Source of the DNA: Mycobacterium sp. AT1
Lineage (GTDB): Bacteria; Actinomycetota; Actinomycetes; Mycobacteriales; Mycobacteriaceae
DNA: 64,000 nucleotides
Assembly (NCBI RefSeq): GCF_002043095.1
Contig: NZ_MVOC01000031.1
Span: 36,615-100,614 of the forward strand
Direction: 5' to 3'
This document shows positions 9,648 to 18,187 of this stretch, piece after piece. The notes below the pieces were generated by a model. That model had not been told where the DNA came from and did not search any database. It saw nothing but the letters and a program-made list of their open reading frames with translations. The translations under genes were made by a program, and so were the position numbers. Position 1 is the stretch's first letter. Each line of letters starts with the position of its first letter.

Positions 9648-10967
9648 TCAACAGCTCCACGCCAGGCGTAGTGCCTGCGTGGTCTCGGCGGCTGGTCGGC
9701 CGCCGTAGGTCGCGAGTTCGTGTCGCCGCACGGCGACCACTGCTTCGATCATCTCGGGGGTGAGCAGCTCCGCCGCGACCTCTGAGCGTTCGAGGGCGTC
9801 GACCGCGGAGAGTTGGTCGGTGGCCAGCGGCGCTGGGGCAGTGGCGGATTCGGCGGGATTCTCGGGGACCTCGGCGGGCAGCTCCAGCCCGAGGTCGACA
9901 CCGCGGAGGGCGCTGCCAAGGAAGGCCGCCGCCGCCAGGTACGGGTTGGCGCTCGGGTCGACGAGTTTCAGCTCCGCGTTGGCACCGTGCGGGCTTCCCG
10001 GGGTGGCCGCGATGAACCGCACGGCGGCTTCGCGATTCTCCAAACCCCAGCACGCAACGGCGCCTGCCCAGTTACCCGGCTTGAGCCGCAGCGCCGACAG
10101 TGCCGAACCCGCGTAGACCCCGAGCAGATCGGGAAGTGCGTCGACGACGCCTGCGATCGCAGACCCTCCGGCCGACCGGATTCCGTATGGCCCGTCCCCA
10201 CCGGAGAACAGCGGGCCGTCGGCGTCGGCCAACGACAGGTGCAGGTGCGCCCCGTTGCCCGCAGCGCCCTCGAATGGCACGGGGGCGAACGAGATTTGCA
10301 GCCCGTGCCGCGCCGCCGCCCGGCCGAGGACGATGCGGGTCAGGATGACGGCGTCCGCGGCGGCGACCGCCGTGGTGGGCGCCAGCGACACCTCGAGTTG
10401 GTCGTGACCGTACTCGGTGTGGATCTGTTCGATGCTCAGGCCCGCGCGGTCGGCGGTGGTGGCGAGGTCGACGAGGAACGCCGAATGCTCCAGCGACGTC
10501 CTGATCCCGTAGGGCGACCACGGTCCCGACGACGCCGGCCCTCCGTCGGGGGCGATCATCGTGCATTCCAGTTCGGCGCCGACCAGGGCGGTCAGGCCGC
10601 GGTCCACCGCGGCCCGTTCGGTGCGCGCCAACAGGGAGCGCACGCACAGCGGCGCCGGGTCACCCGCCTGGTCGGTGAGGTTGCCCGGCGCCCACGCAAT
10701 GCCGTCGTCGACGACCTGGGCGGTCGCCGGGTCGATCCGAATCCGCAGGTCACCGGCGACACCGATGGTCGGGGTGAAGGCGATTCCACTGTCGACGCAG
10801 AAGACACTCCACGAGGGCGACACCCCCATGCCGGAGCGCTGAAAGTCCCCGAGCCTGCGCAGGGGAACGTACTTGGCCCTGGTCACACCGGCCGGATCGG
10901 TCACCGAACCAGCCACCAGTTCAACGCCTTTGGCGCGCAGGTCAGTGATGCGGTCGTCGATCGACAC
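9648..10967 (-). CDS. Type I glutamine-synthetase-like gamma-glutamyl ligase (GlnA3/GlnA4/PuuA class)
   Basis: I chose the GTG at 10967 (VSIDDRITDL, 439 residues) because GGGAGAGA lies just upstream; a further GTG at 10991 is in frame. GS features are VGAELECTM near residue 140 (metal-binding Glu), YGHDQLEVSLAPTTA near 190, AGNGAHLHLSL near 250 (metal His) and CWGLENREAAVRF near 300 (Arg contacting the gamma-carboxylate). The tail lacks a clear adenylylation Tyr segment. These traits fit the GS-like enzymes that join glutamate to putrescine, ethanolamine or other amines rather than to ammonia. First gene of a five-gene operon; the promoter lies in the divergent region beside the amidotransferase gene. 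Confidence 0.85.
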   Translation of the reverse strand: MSIDDRITDLRAKGVELVAGSVTDPAGVTRAKYVPLRRLGDFQRSGMGVSPSWSVFCVDSGIAFTPTIGVAGDLRIRIDPATAQVVDDGIAWAPGNLTDQAGDPAPLCVRSLLARTERAAVDRGLTALVGAELECTMIAPDGGPASSGPWSPYGIRTSLEHSAFLVDLATTADRAGLSIEQIHTEYGHDQLEVSLAPTTAVAAADAVILTRIVLGRAAARHGLQISFAPVPFEGAAGNGAHLHLSLADADGPLFSGGDGPYGIRSAGGSAIAGVVDALPDLLGVYAGSALSALRLKPGNWAGAVACWGLENREAAVRFIAATPGSPHGANAELKLVDPSANPYLAAAAFLGSALRGVDLGLELPAEVPENPAESATAPAPLATDQLSAVDALERSEVAAELLTPEMIEAVVAVRRHELATYGGRPAAETTQALRLAWSC

Positions 10968-10991
10968 TGATTCTCTCTCCCGTCGCTTCAC

Positions 10992-11122
10992 TCGCCGCCG
11001 AGCGGTCCCGATGCCGGGGCGCCCAGTGAGTCTGCGAGAAACCTATGTCATGAATGTTTCAGATTCTTTAAATTCGACGGTTTATGGTTGATTCATAAGA
11101 TCATCGATCGGAGGATGCCTGC
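10992..11122. promoter_or_regulatory. Divergent promoter region with ATGAAT/ATTCAT inverted repeat
   Basis: This unusually AT-rich stretch separates the ligase operon (minus) from the amidotransferase-RpiR pair (plus). For the plus strand, TTCGAC (11073-11078), 17 bases, then TAAGAT (11096-11101) fits a SigA-type promoter, and GGAGG precedes the ATG at 11123. ATGAAT (11050-11055) and ATTCAT (11091-11096) form an inverted repeat whose right arm touches the -10 box. Nearer repeats of GAAT/ATTC lie at 11052-11066. The adjacent RpiR-family regulator is the natural candidate to bind here. Confidence 0.5.
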
Positions 11123-11956
11123 ATGTGTCGACTCTTGGGTGTCGTCTCGCTGACGCCGGTGTCCATCGCCTCCGCCGTCGGGGACGCGGTACTGACGGAC
11201 TTCCTCGCGCTGACGAAGATCCACGGCGACGGGTGGGGCGTCGCGGGCGTCGACCACGTCGGTGACGTCCCGCGCGTCATGGTGTCGGCGGGCAGCGCGC
11301 TCGACGATCCCGAGTTCGTCGCGGCCACCCGTGAACTCCGCCCAACCGCGTCGCTTGTCCACCTCCGCTGGGCGACCACCGGGCTCGCGGTCGAGCCGCG
11401 CAACTCCCACCCGTTCCTCGCCGACGGTCTCGCGATGGCCCACAACGGGTCGATCAAGCCGATGGACTCGTTGGACGGCCTGCTCGAGCCCGCGATCGCG
11501 GCGTCCATGCGCGGCACCACCGACAGCGAGCGCTACTTCGCGCTGATCCGTCAACACCGCGGTGCGACAAGCACTCTCGCCGAGGCGGTGCGGCGCGCCG
11601 TCGCCCAGTTACGGAAGAGCCACCCCAACGCCAGCCTCAACGCCCTCGTCCTCGGCGAGGACCAGCTGATCGTCGTCCACGCGCACGCCCACAGCATCCT
11701 GCCCGCCGAGGACATCGCGGAGATCAGTGCCACCGACCTGCCGTCGGAACACCTCGAGGACTACTTCGCCCTGCGCATCGCGCGCGTTGGCGATGGCGAC
11801 GACGCCAGGATCGTCGTCGGCTCGACCGGATTCGGCGATCTGCCATGGGAACCCGTGGCACCCGAATCCGTCGTCGCCATCTCGATGCATGATTTGTCGG
11901 TGACGACGCATCCGCTGGTTCTGCCCGACGCGACGCGACCGGCGAAACCGGCGTGA
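11123..11956 (+). CDS. Class II glutamine amidotransferase (EgtC/YafJ-like)
   Basis: This 277-residue N-terminal-nucleophile hydrolase begins MCRLLGVVS, placing the catalytic Cys at position 2 after Met removal. KIHGDGWGVAG near residue 33, HLRWATTG near 80 and NSHPF near 93 are the other class II GATase motifs (glutamine binding). Stand-alone members include EgtC, which removes a gamma-glutamyl group from a sulfoxide intermediate. Beside a gamma-glutamyl ligase operon, this protein could hydrolyse gamma-glutamyl amides, as PuuD does in E. coli with an unrelated fold; that is inference. A strong GGAGG lies 7 bases before the ATG. It overlaps the regulator gene by GTGA. Confidence 0.85.
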   Translation: MCRLLGVVSLTPVSIASAVGDAVLTDFLALTKIHGDGWGVAGVDHVGDVPRVMVSAGSALDDPEFVAATRELRPTASLVHLRWATTGLAVEPRNSHPFLADGLAMAHNGSIKPMDSLDGLLEPAIAASMRGTTDSERYFALIRQHRGATSTLAEAVRRAVAQLRKSHPNASLNALVLGEDQLIVVHAHAHSILPAEDIAEISATDLPSEHLEDYFALRIARVGDGDDARIVVGSTGFGDLPWEPVAPESVVAISMHDLSVTTHPLVLPDATRPAKPA

Positions 11957-12816
11957 CCGACGAGACCGTCGCCGCGCGCGCCGGCGCCGCCCTGCCGTCG
12001 CTGAGCAAGGCCGAGCGTCGGGTCGGCCGGGCACTGCTCGCCGACTATCCCAGCGCCGGGCTGGCCAGTGCGGCACGGCTCGCCGAGCGCGCCGAGGTGA
12101 GCCCGCCGACCGTGCTCCGGTTCGCGCAAACCCTTGGCTACGAGGGGTTCACCGATCTTCAGGTGGCGTTGCGCGCCGAGCTGACGGCCCAGTCCAACGG
12201 GCCGATCACCCGGCTGCCGGCCACCCCGACCGGCTCGGCGGATGCCGGCCCGCTGGATCGCCTCCTGCACCAGGCCCGCGCTCAGAACGAACGCGCCGAG
12301 GAGACGCTGGCGCAGATGCCCGGCCCGGCCGTGGAGGCCGCGATCGCGCTGCTTGCCGACACCAGCCGACCGCTGTACCTGCACGGTGGACGGTTCTCAC
12401 ACCTGCTGGCAATGCATCTCGCCGCGCACCTGGAGCAGCTGCGGCCCGGCGTGCGGCTGCTCACCGACCCCACCGGTCGCGATCTGGGCACCATGATCGA
12501 ACTGACCCGCCGCGACGTCGTGATGCTGTTCGACTATCACCGATATCAGCGCAGCGCCGCCGATCTGGCCGCCCGCGTACATCGGGCCGGCGCGACGGTG
12601 CTGCTCGTCACCGACGACCTGGCCTGCCCCGTCGCCCCGGAGGCCGAGGTCGTGCTGACGGCGTCGAGCACGGTGGGCACCACCTACCAGAGCATGGCGG
12701 CGGGGTTCCTGCTCACCGAGCTGCTCATTCCGCTGGTGATGGACGCGGTCGGCGAGCCGGCGAGAACCAGGATGGCGCTGTGGGAGGAACAGCGCCGCAG
12801 CGAACTTCTGGACTGA
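11953..12816 (+). CDS. MurR/RpiR family transcriptional regulator
   Basis: This 287-residue protein has the two-domain RpiR layout. An N-terminal helix-turn-helix (residues about 15-80) reads LSKAERRVG, then SAARLAERAEVSPPTVLRFA and TLGYEGFTDLQ. A C-terminal SIS sugar/phosphate-binding domain (about 110-270) contains RPLYLHGGRFS and DVVMLFDYHRYQ. The typical SIS SxSG segment is altered (FDYHRY), so the ligand may not be a sugar phosphate. The GTG start overlaps the amidotransferase stop by 4 bases. Position suggests it controls the divergent amine-glutamylation operon. Confidence 0.85.
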   Translation: MTDETVAARAGAALPSLSKAERRVGRALLADYPSAGLASAARLAERAEVSPPTVLRFAQTLGYEGFTDLQVALRAELTAQSNGPITRLPATPTGSADAGPLDRLLHQARAQNERAEETLAQMPGPAVEAAIALLADTSRPLYLHGGRFSHLLAMHLAAHLEQLRPGVRLLTDPTGRDLGTMIELTRRDVVMLFDYHRYQRSAADLAARVHRAGATVLLVTDDLACPVAPEAEVVLTASSTVGTTYQSMAAGFLLTELLIPLVMDAVGEPARTRMALWEEQRRSELLD

Positions 12817-12819
12817 GCG

Positions 12820-14229
12820 CTAGCGGGCGGTCACCGCGGCGGCCGCGTCACGCGGCAACCGGAACGACTCGACCACGGTGAGTGCCATCAGCGCACCGAG
12901 CACCAGGAAGGTCCACGCGTACGCGGTGTGCGGTGTCACCGCCAGTGGGGTCAACGTGCTGAGCAGCAGTGCCGCAACGGCGATCCCGAGACCGGAGGCT
13001 AGTTCCTGCACGGCCGCGTTGAGTGTGTTCGCATGCGTCAGGTGGTCGCCGTCGACGTCGGAGAAGGCCAGCGTGACGTAGGCGGTGAAGCCGACCGATC
13101 GCAGGACGCCGCTGAGGAACAAGACCACCCCGATGACGGCGACCGGCGTCATCGGGCCCAGGCTCGCGAGCAGCCCGTAGCAGCCCACCGAGAGCACGCC
13201 GTTGACGATGAGCACTCGACGAATCCCGAAGCGCCGCATCAACGGCGTCGTCGCCGGCTTGATCGCGATGTTTCCGACGAACAGCACCGCGACCAACAGA
13301 CCCGAGAGGAACGGCGTCCATCCGAAGACCAGTTGGAATTGCAGCGGCAACAAGAACGGCACCGCGGTGATGACGAGGCGGTACAGCGATCCGGCGGTCA
13401 CCGTGATCCGCAGCGTCGGCACCCGCAGCACCCGCAGCTCGATGAGGGGATGACGGGTGTGCAGCAGGTGCCAGGCCGCCACGGCCAGCAGCACCGGGGC
13501 CGTCGCACCGCCCGCGGCGACCAGCAGCCAGTCAGTGCCTGCGACCCGGATGCTCTCCAACGCCATCAGGGCCGCCGCGATGCCCGCGCCGAGGACGAGC
13601 AGCCCCCGCCAGTCCAGCGGCCGCGGCACCGGATCTCTCTCGCCGCTGATCAGCTTGAGCGACAACAGGAAACCGACGACGCCGATCGGGATGTTGACGA
13701 AGAAGATCCACCGCCAGGAGCCAAGGGTCGCGATCGCGCCGCCGAGGACCGGGGCCAGCACCGGTGCCGCCAGCGCTGGCCACGTCAACAGCGCGATCGT
13801 CCGGACCAGGCTGGCCTTGCCGCTGACGCGTAGCACCGCCAGTCGGCCGACGGGCACCATCATGGCGCCGCCGACGCCCTGCAGGACGCGCATCCCGACG
13901 AGCATCGGCAGGGAGACACTGAGCGCGCACCCGAGCGACGCGAGGGTGAAGATCGCGATGGCGGCGGCGAAGACCGGCCGGGCACCGAAGCGGTCGGCGA
14001 CCCATCCGCTGGCCGGGATGAGCACCGCAAGGGTGACGAGGTAGGCCGAGATCGCGAGGTTGACGTCCACCGGGTCGACCCCGAACGACGACGCGATCAG
14101 AGGTATCGCCGGGTTGATGATCGTGGCGTCGACGATCTCCATGAAGAACGCGCCGGCCACCAGCAGCGCCATCCCCCGCGGGAACGGAGCCGGTTCTTCT
14201 CGCGACTCGGGCGACGACACGGCTGTCAC
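12820..14229 (-). CDS. MFS drug exporter, DHA2 (14-TM) family
   Basis: This 469-residue protein has about 14 hydrophobic segments. The first helix carries MEIVDATIINPAIP, a variant of the motif D1 of 14-TM exporters. GWVADRFGARPVF near residue 75 is the MFS motif A, and GMRVLQGVGGAMMVPVGR near 115 is motif B. GLAAPVLAPVLGG-like sequence near 150 corresponds to antiporter motif C. It lies 12 bases downstream of the FAD monooxygenase gene and forms an operon with it, opposite a MarR gene, which fits drug or toxin efflux. GTG at 14229 is used as the start. It is convergent with the RpiR gene, with only three bases between the stops. Confidence 0.88.
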   Translation of the reverse strand: MTAVSSPESREEPAPFPRGMALLVAGAFFMEIVDATIINPAIPLIASSFGVDPVDVNLAISAYLVTLAVLIPASGWVADRFGARPVFAAAIAIFTLASLGCALSVSLPMLVGMRVLQGVGGAMMVPVGRLAVLRVSGKASLVRTIALLTWPALAAPVLAPVLGGAIATLGSWRWIFFVNIPIGVVGFLLSLKLISGERDPVPRPLDWRGLLVLGAGIAAALMALESIRVAGTDWLLVAAGGATAPVLLAVAAWHLLHTRHPLIELRVLRVPTLRITVTAGSLYRLVITAVPFLLPLQFQLVFGWTPFLSGLLVAVLFVGNIAIKPATTPLMRRFGIRRVLIVNGVLSVGCYGLLASLGPMTPVAVIGVVLFLSGVLRSVGFTAYVTLAFSDVDGDHLTHANTLNAAVQELASGLGIAVAALLLSTLTPLAVTPHTAYAWTFLVLGALMALTVVESFRLPRDAAAAVTAR

Positions 14230-14241
14230 CGTAGCCAGGTG

Positions 14242-15459
14242 TCACCCGGCGTGCTGAACCACCGCGTCTGGATACTCGGGCAGGTGCAGGTCGTCGGCCG
14301 CCACGCGGACCAGCCGCTTGCCTGCCAGCTTCATCGCACCCCGGCCGACGGGGCCTGCCGCGACCATCGCCCCGGCGTGCAGCGCCCGGATGCCTCCCTC
14401 GGTGCGCGGATTGGCCCGCCGAATGGTCTTCATGATCGACTGTGGCGCAGTGGTTTCCACGTGCGGGCGCATCAGCTGCTCGTAGCGGACCAGGGCGGCG
14501 CGGTCGTCGTCACCGCGGGACAGTTCGCCGGCGAGCACGTAGGCGCCGATCAGCCCCAGGCTGGTGCCGCCGCCGCCGAAGGTCGCGTTGGTGTACGCCG
14601 CGTCGCCGAGAAGCGCGACGCGACCGCGCGTCCACTGCGACGAGCTCACCTGGCCGAGGGCGTCGAAGAACAGCGGCGCGTCGTCGAGTTCGGCAAGCAC
14701 CCGGGGCGCGAGCCCGCCGACGTCGGCGAAGGTGCGACGCAGGATGGCGACCTGGTCGGCCCGTTCGAGATCCTCCAGCCCTCGCACGTCGGAGATGAAT
14801 GTCAGTATGGCCCTTGAGGTTCCGAGATTGTCGGGCCGGACGTGCACGGCCAGCGAGCCGGGAGCGTGCTGCCAGTTCCACCACTGGTCGTCGGCGGCCA
14901 GCCGCGGCACGGTGACGTAGGCGAAGTACATGCCGAGGTCGTTGACCTGGGTCGGGGTGACGAATCGCCGCGAGGTCGAGCGCAGGCCCTCGGCGATGAC
15001 GACGACGTCGGCGTCGACGCTCGACCCGTCGTCAAGCGCAACCGAGACGTGGTCGCCGCGGTCGGTGAGGTCGGCGATCTGCGTGCCGAAGCGGTAGCCG
15101 GTGGTCTCGCGGGTGTGCTCGATCAAAATCCGGGACAGCTCGCCCCGGAGGATTTCCAATTCGGCGGTGGGACCGTCGGATTCACCGGGACCGCCCATCG
15201 GAAAGGACGCCACGGGCGAGCCGTCTGCAGCTACGAAGCGCATGCCGACCTCACCGGTGTTGGCCGCCCGCACGTCGGCCTCGATGCCCATGCGGCGCAC
15301 CACCTCACGGGCGGCGCCGCGGACGTCGACGTTCTGCCCCTCACTGCGGGCCTGCGGGAAGCGCTCGAGGACGGTGGTCCGCCAACCCCTGGCGGCGAGT
15401 TGATGGGCCAGGGCGGGTCCGGCGATACCCGATCCGGAGATGACGGCGTGGCGAGTCAC
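14242..15459 (-). CDS. FAD-dependent aromatic-hydroxylase-type monooxygenase
   Basis: This 405-residue flavoprotein belongs to the PHBH/TetX class. It opens with VISGSGIAGPALAHQLAARG (Rossmann GxGxxG, FAD binding), and has ERFPQARSEGQN near residue 30, VVIAEGLRSTSRR near 155 (DG-type motif, here altered to EG) and VALLGDAAYTNATFGGGGTS near 280 (GD motif contacting FAD ribityl). I chose the GTG at 15459 because the Rossmann motif begins immediately after it; an ATG at 15507 would add 16 residues but would cover the palindrome in the promoter region. It precedes the MFS exporter gene and diverges from a MarR gene, suggesting an inducible detoxification or resistance unit. Confidence 0.85.
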   Translation of the reverse strand: MTRHAVISGSGIAGPALAHQLAARGWRTTVLERFPQARSEGQNVDVRGAAREVVRRMGIEADVRAANTGEVGMRFVAADGSPVASFPMGGPGESDGPTAELEILRGELSRILIEHTRETTGYRFGTQIADLTDRGDHVSVALDDGSSVDADVVVIAEGLRSTSRRFVTPTQVNDLGMYFAYVTVPRLAADDQWWNWQHAPGSLAVHVRPDNLGTSRAILTFISDVRGLEDLERADQVAILRRTFADVGGLAPRVLAELDDAPLFFDALGQVSSSQWTRGRVALLGDAAYTNATFGGGGTSLGLIGAYVLAGELSRGDDDRAALVRYEQLMRPHVETTAPQSIMKTIRRANPRTEGGIRALHAGAMVAAGPVGRGAMKLAGKRLVRVAADDLHLPEYPDAVVQHAG

Positions 15460-15489
15460 GAGATGGTGTCCAATCGGAGAGGATTTACC

Positions 15490-15513
15490 TAGAATACCGT
15501 AATACATGTTCTA
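15490..15513. promoter_or_regulatory. Candidate MarR operator (TAGAA-N14-TTCTA)
   Basis: A 24-base inverted repeat with arms TAGAA and TTCTA lies between the divergent monooxygenase and MarR genes, in AT-rich sequence where both promoters should be. Its position 28 bases before the marR start suggests autorepression and control of the monooxygenase-exporter operon. Confidence 0.4.
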
Positions 15514-15540
15514 TGAAGTATCTGCCCACGGGAGAGCCGC

Positions 15541-16035
15541 GTGAAACCGAAGAGCGACGAGAGACACGAGCGCGACGCGACGGGCCACTGGCTGTCCAAC
15601 CTGAGCGGGCCGACGATCGCCATGCGCGGCTTCCTGGAAGCTCACGACGAGCTTCAGCGGCGGCAGGCGCGGCGGATGGGCCTCAACGCCACCGACATGC
15701 AGGCCCTGCGACTGCTCGACGTTCACGGCCCGATGGGACCAACGGAGTTGAGCCGTCGACTGGACATCCGGTCGGCCTCGGTGACGGTGCTGCTCGACCG
15801 CCTCGAGTCCGACGGGCTGCTCGAACGCGTCCGCGACGTGGACGACCGCAGGCGGGTCGCCGTTCGGGTGCTACCCCACGCGGTTGACCTGCTGTTCGAC
15901 ACGTGGGCGCCGATCGTGCGCGCCCTCGACGACGTCGGACACGCCATGACACCGGCCCAGCAGAAGGCCGTCTGCTCCTTCTTCGATCAGCTCGTCGGCG
16001 TCATGACCGAAGCCGATGCGGCGCCAACCGAGTGA
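15541..16035 (+). CDS. MarR family transcriptional regulator
   Basis: This 164-residue winged-helix regulator shows MGLNATDMQALRLLDVHG and GPTELSRRLDIRSASVTVLLDRL (helix-turn-helix, residues 50-85), followed by VRDVDDRRRVAVRVL, the DxRxxxv wing of MarR proteins. The GTG at 15541 follows a GGGAG ribosome-binding sequence. It sits divergent from a monooxygenase/MFS operon, and MarR proteins of this arrangement usually repress both units and are released by small aromatic compounds. Its 3' end overlaps the convergent DAO gene by 35 bases. Confidence 0.88.
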   Translation: MKPKSDERHERDATGHWLSNLSGPTIAMRGFLEAHDELQRRQARRMGLNATDMQALRLLDVHGPMGPTELSRRLDIRSASVTVLLDRLESDGLLERVRDVDDRRRVAVRVLPHAVDLLFDTWAPIVRALDDVGHAMTPAQQKAVCSFFDQLVGVMTEADAAPTE

Positions 16036-17140
16036 CGTCGAGCCCGCGGGCGACGAGGTCGGCGGGGACGGGTTGGCCGAGCACGAGGGCCGCGCCCAGC
16101 CGTGCCGTGGCGGGCGCTGTCTGGATTCCGTAGCCGCCCTGCCCCGCAAGCCAGAAGAAGCCCGGAGCGTCGGCGTCCTCGCCGACGACGAAGTTGCGGT
16201 CCGGCGCGAACGTGCGCAAGCCCGCCCACGACGCACCGATGCTGCGCACCCCGATCGTCGTCGTGGCGTTGATCGCGTCGATGGCCCTGGCGATTTCGAG
16301 CTCGTCCGGCTTGGCGTCACTCGGCGGGCACGGCGTCTCGTCGGCGGGCGAGCACAGGAACTGCGCCCCTGCGGTCTTGACGTAGAAGGACTGGTCGACG
16401 TCGCTGCAGTTGGGCCATCCCCGGCTGGCCTCACCCAGCGGCGAGTCGACCATGAAGATGGTGCGCCGCACCGGCGTCAACCCGACGGGCCGCACGCCGG
16501 CCGCGGCGGCCAGCACGTCGGCCCACGCGCCCGCGGCGTCGACCACCACCGGCGCCCGATGGGTGCCGCCGTCAGCGGTGGTCGCGGTCCACGCGTCCCC
16601 CAGCCGTTGCAACGACACCACCTGGGCGGTCCGGACGATCTCGGCTCCGTTGCGGCGCGCCCCGCGCACATACCCCTGGTGCAGGGCCGCCACGTCGAGC
16701 GCCATCGCCCGCGGTTCGTACATTCCGCGCTCGACCACCTCAGGTCGCAGCAACGGGAACAGCTCGTGGCACCGGTCGCCGTCGAGCAGTTCGGCGTCCG
16801 CCACCTGCCGCAGCACCGCGGCGTGCATCCGCTCGATCACCGCGGCGCGGCCGGTGGTCGCGAATTGCAGGGACGGCCGCGGGGTCATCAGCGTCGATTC
16901 GAAGACCTCGGGCGGATCGCTGAAGAACGCCCTGCTACCCGTCGTCAGAGCCCGAATCTGTTCGCCGCCATAGGTTTCCAGGAACGTCGCGGCCGACCGG
17001 CCGGTGGTGTGATAGGCCAGCGTCGGCTCCATCTCGAGCAGCGTGACCCGCACCGCCGTCGACAGTTCGTAGGCGATCGACACCCCGGCGATTCCGCCGC
17101 CCACGACGACGACGTCGGCGCGGGTGTCGGTCGAAGTCAT
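16001..17140 (-). CDS. FAD-dependent amino-acid/amine oxidase (DAO family)
   Basis: This 379-residue protein starts at the ATG at 17140 (MTSTDTRADV); the frame extends to 17509, but that part is antisense to the DUF808 gene. VVVGGGIAGVSIAYEL is the N-terminal dinucleotide fold, GRSAATFLETYGG near residue 45 and VVDAAGAWADVLA near 200 are DAO landmarks, and GFFWLAGQGGYGIQTAPATA near 340 is the C-terminal FAD/active-site loop. The family includes D-amino-acid, glycine, sarcosine and gamma-glutamylputrescine oxidases. The last of these would complement the amine operon at 4-11 kb, but the genes are 5 kb apart, so the link is speculative. Confidence 0.82.
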   Translation of the reverse strand: MTSTDTRADVVVVGGGIAGVSIAYELSTAVRVTLLEMEPTLAYHTTGRSAATFLETYGGEQIRALTTGSRAFFSDPPEVFESTLMTPRPSLQFATTGRAAVIERMHAAVLRQVADAELLDGDRCHELFPLLRPEVVERGMYEPRAMALDVAALHQGYVRGARRNGAEIVRTAQVVSLQRLGDAWTATTADGGTHRAPVVVDAAGAWADVLAAAAGVRPVGLTPVRRTIFMVDSPLGEASRGWPNCSDVDQSFYVKTAGAQFLCSPADETPCPPSDAKPDELEIARAIDAINATTTIGVRSIGASWAGLRTFAPDRNFVVGEDADAPGFFWLAGQGGYGIQTAPATARLGAALVLGQPVPADLVARGLDVTRLAPHRLRS

Positions 17141-17201
17141 GACAGCAGCTTCCCAGACTCCACGTATCCTCGGGAGCCATGAGGCTGAGCAGAGAACACG
17201 C

Positions 17202-18158
17202 ATGAGCGCGGGGTTGTTCGGGCTGCTCGACGACGTCGCCGCCCTGGCCCGGCTCGCGGCGGCCTCGGTCGACGACATCGGCGCCGCGGCGGGTCGCGCC
17301 ACCGCGAAGGCGGCAGGCGTCGTCATCGACGACACGGCCGTGACGCCGCAATACGTACACGGCATCACCGCGGACCGCGAGTTGCCGATGATCAAGCGGA
17401 TCGCACTCGGCTCGTTGCGCAACAAGTTGCTCTTCATCCTGCCCGCCGCGCTGCTGCTCAGCCAGTTCGTGCCGTGGCTGCTGACCCCGATCCTGATGCT
17501 GGGCGCCACCTATCTCTGTTTCGAAGGCGCGGAGAAGGTATGGGGCAAGATCCGGGGGCACGACGCGCACGCCGCGCCGGCTGCCGCGGTCGGCGAGGAC
17601 GCCGAGAAGCAGATGACCAGCGGAGCCATCCGCACCGACTTCATCCTGTCGGCCGAGATCATGGTGATCGCGCTCAACGAGGTGGCCGACCAGTCCTTCT
17701 GGCCGCGGCTCATCATCCTGATCGTCGTCGCATTCGTGATCACCGCCGCGGTGTACGGCGTCGTCGCCCTCATCGTGAAGATGGACGACGTCGGCCTGGC
17801 CCTCACCCAGCGCGCGTCCGCGTTCGCGCAGAAGGTCGGCCGCGGTCTGGTGGTCGGCATGCCGAAGCTGCTGACGGCGCTGTCGGCCATCGGCACGGTC
17901 GCGATGCTCTGGGTCGGCGGCCACATCCTGCTGCTCGGTACCGACACTCTCGGCTGGCACCCGCCGTACGGGTTCGTGCACCACCTCGAGGAGAACGTCC
18001 GCCACGCGACAGGCAGCGTCGGCGGCCTGTTGGCTTGGCTGGTGAACACCGGCATCTCCGCGGTGATCGGACTCGTCGTCGGCGCCGTCGTGGTGGCCGT
18101 CGTGCACGTCACCCGCCGAGTGTGGACTTCTGCCACGCACGAGGGCAGATCGGCGTAG
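17202..18158 (+). CDS. DUF808 (YedI-like) inner-membrane protein
   Basis: This 318-residue protein begins MSAGLFGLLDDVAALARLAA, the N-terminal signature of the DUF808/YedI family. DDTAVTPQYVHGI near residue 50, ELPMIKRIALGSLRNK near 65, and hydrophobic segments near 80-105, 155-190, 225-250 and 275-305 support a multi-spanning membrane protein. FEGAEKVWGKI near 108 is a conserved family segment. The biochemical role is unknown. The start was taken as the first Met of the family motif; upstream codons overlap the divergent oxidase start. A 13-bp inverted repeat covers its last codons. Confidence 0.85.
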   Translation: MSAGLFGLLDDVAALARLAAASVDDIGAAAGRATAKAAGVVIDDTAVTPQYVHGITADRELPMIKRIALGSLRNKLLFILPAALLLSQFVPWLLTPILMLGATYLCFEGAEKVWGKIRGHDAHAAPAAAVGEDAEKQMTSGAIRTDFILSAEIMVIALNEVADQSFWPRLIILIVVAFVITAAVYGVVALIVKMDDVGLALTQRASAFAQKVGRGLVVGMPKLLTALSAIGTVAMLWVGGHILLLGTDTLGWHPPYGFVHHLEENVRHATGSVGGLLAWLVNTGISAVIGLVVGAVVVAVVHVTRRVWTSATHEGRSA

Positions 18159-18177
18159 CTCGACTCCACACTCGGCG
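18114..18177. repeat. 13-bp inverted repeat spanning a gene end (CGCCGAGTGTGGA)
   Basis: CGCCGAGTGTGGA at 18114-18126 is matched by its exact complement at 18165-18177, with 38 bases between. The left arm is within the DUF808 coding region and the right arm is beyond the stop. It lies between convergent genes and may act as a terminator for both. The outer ends (CGCCGAG and CTCGGCGAG) resemble those of the element at 22797-22854. Confidence 0.55.
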
Positions 18178-18187
18178 AGAAGAGGCA

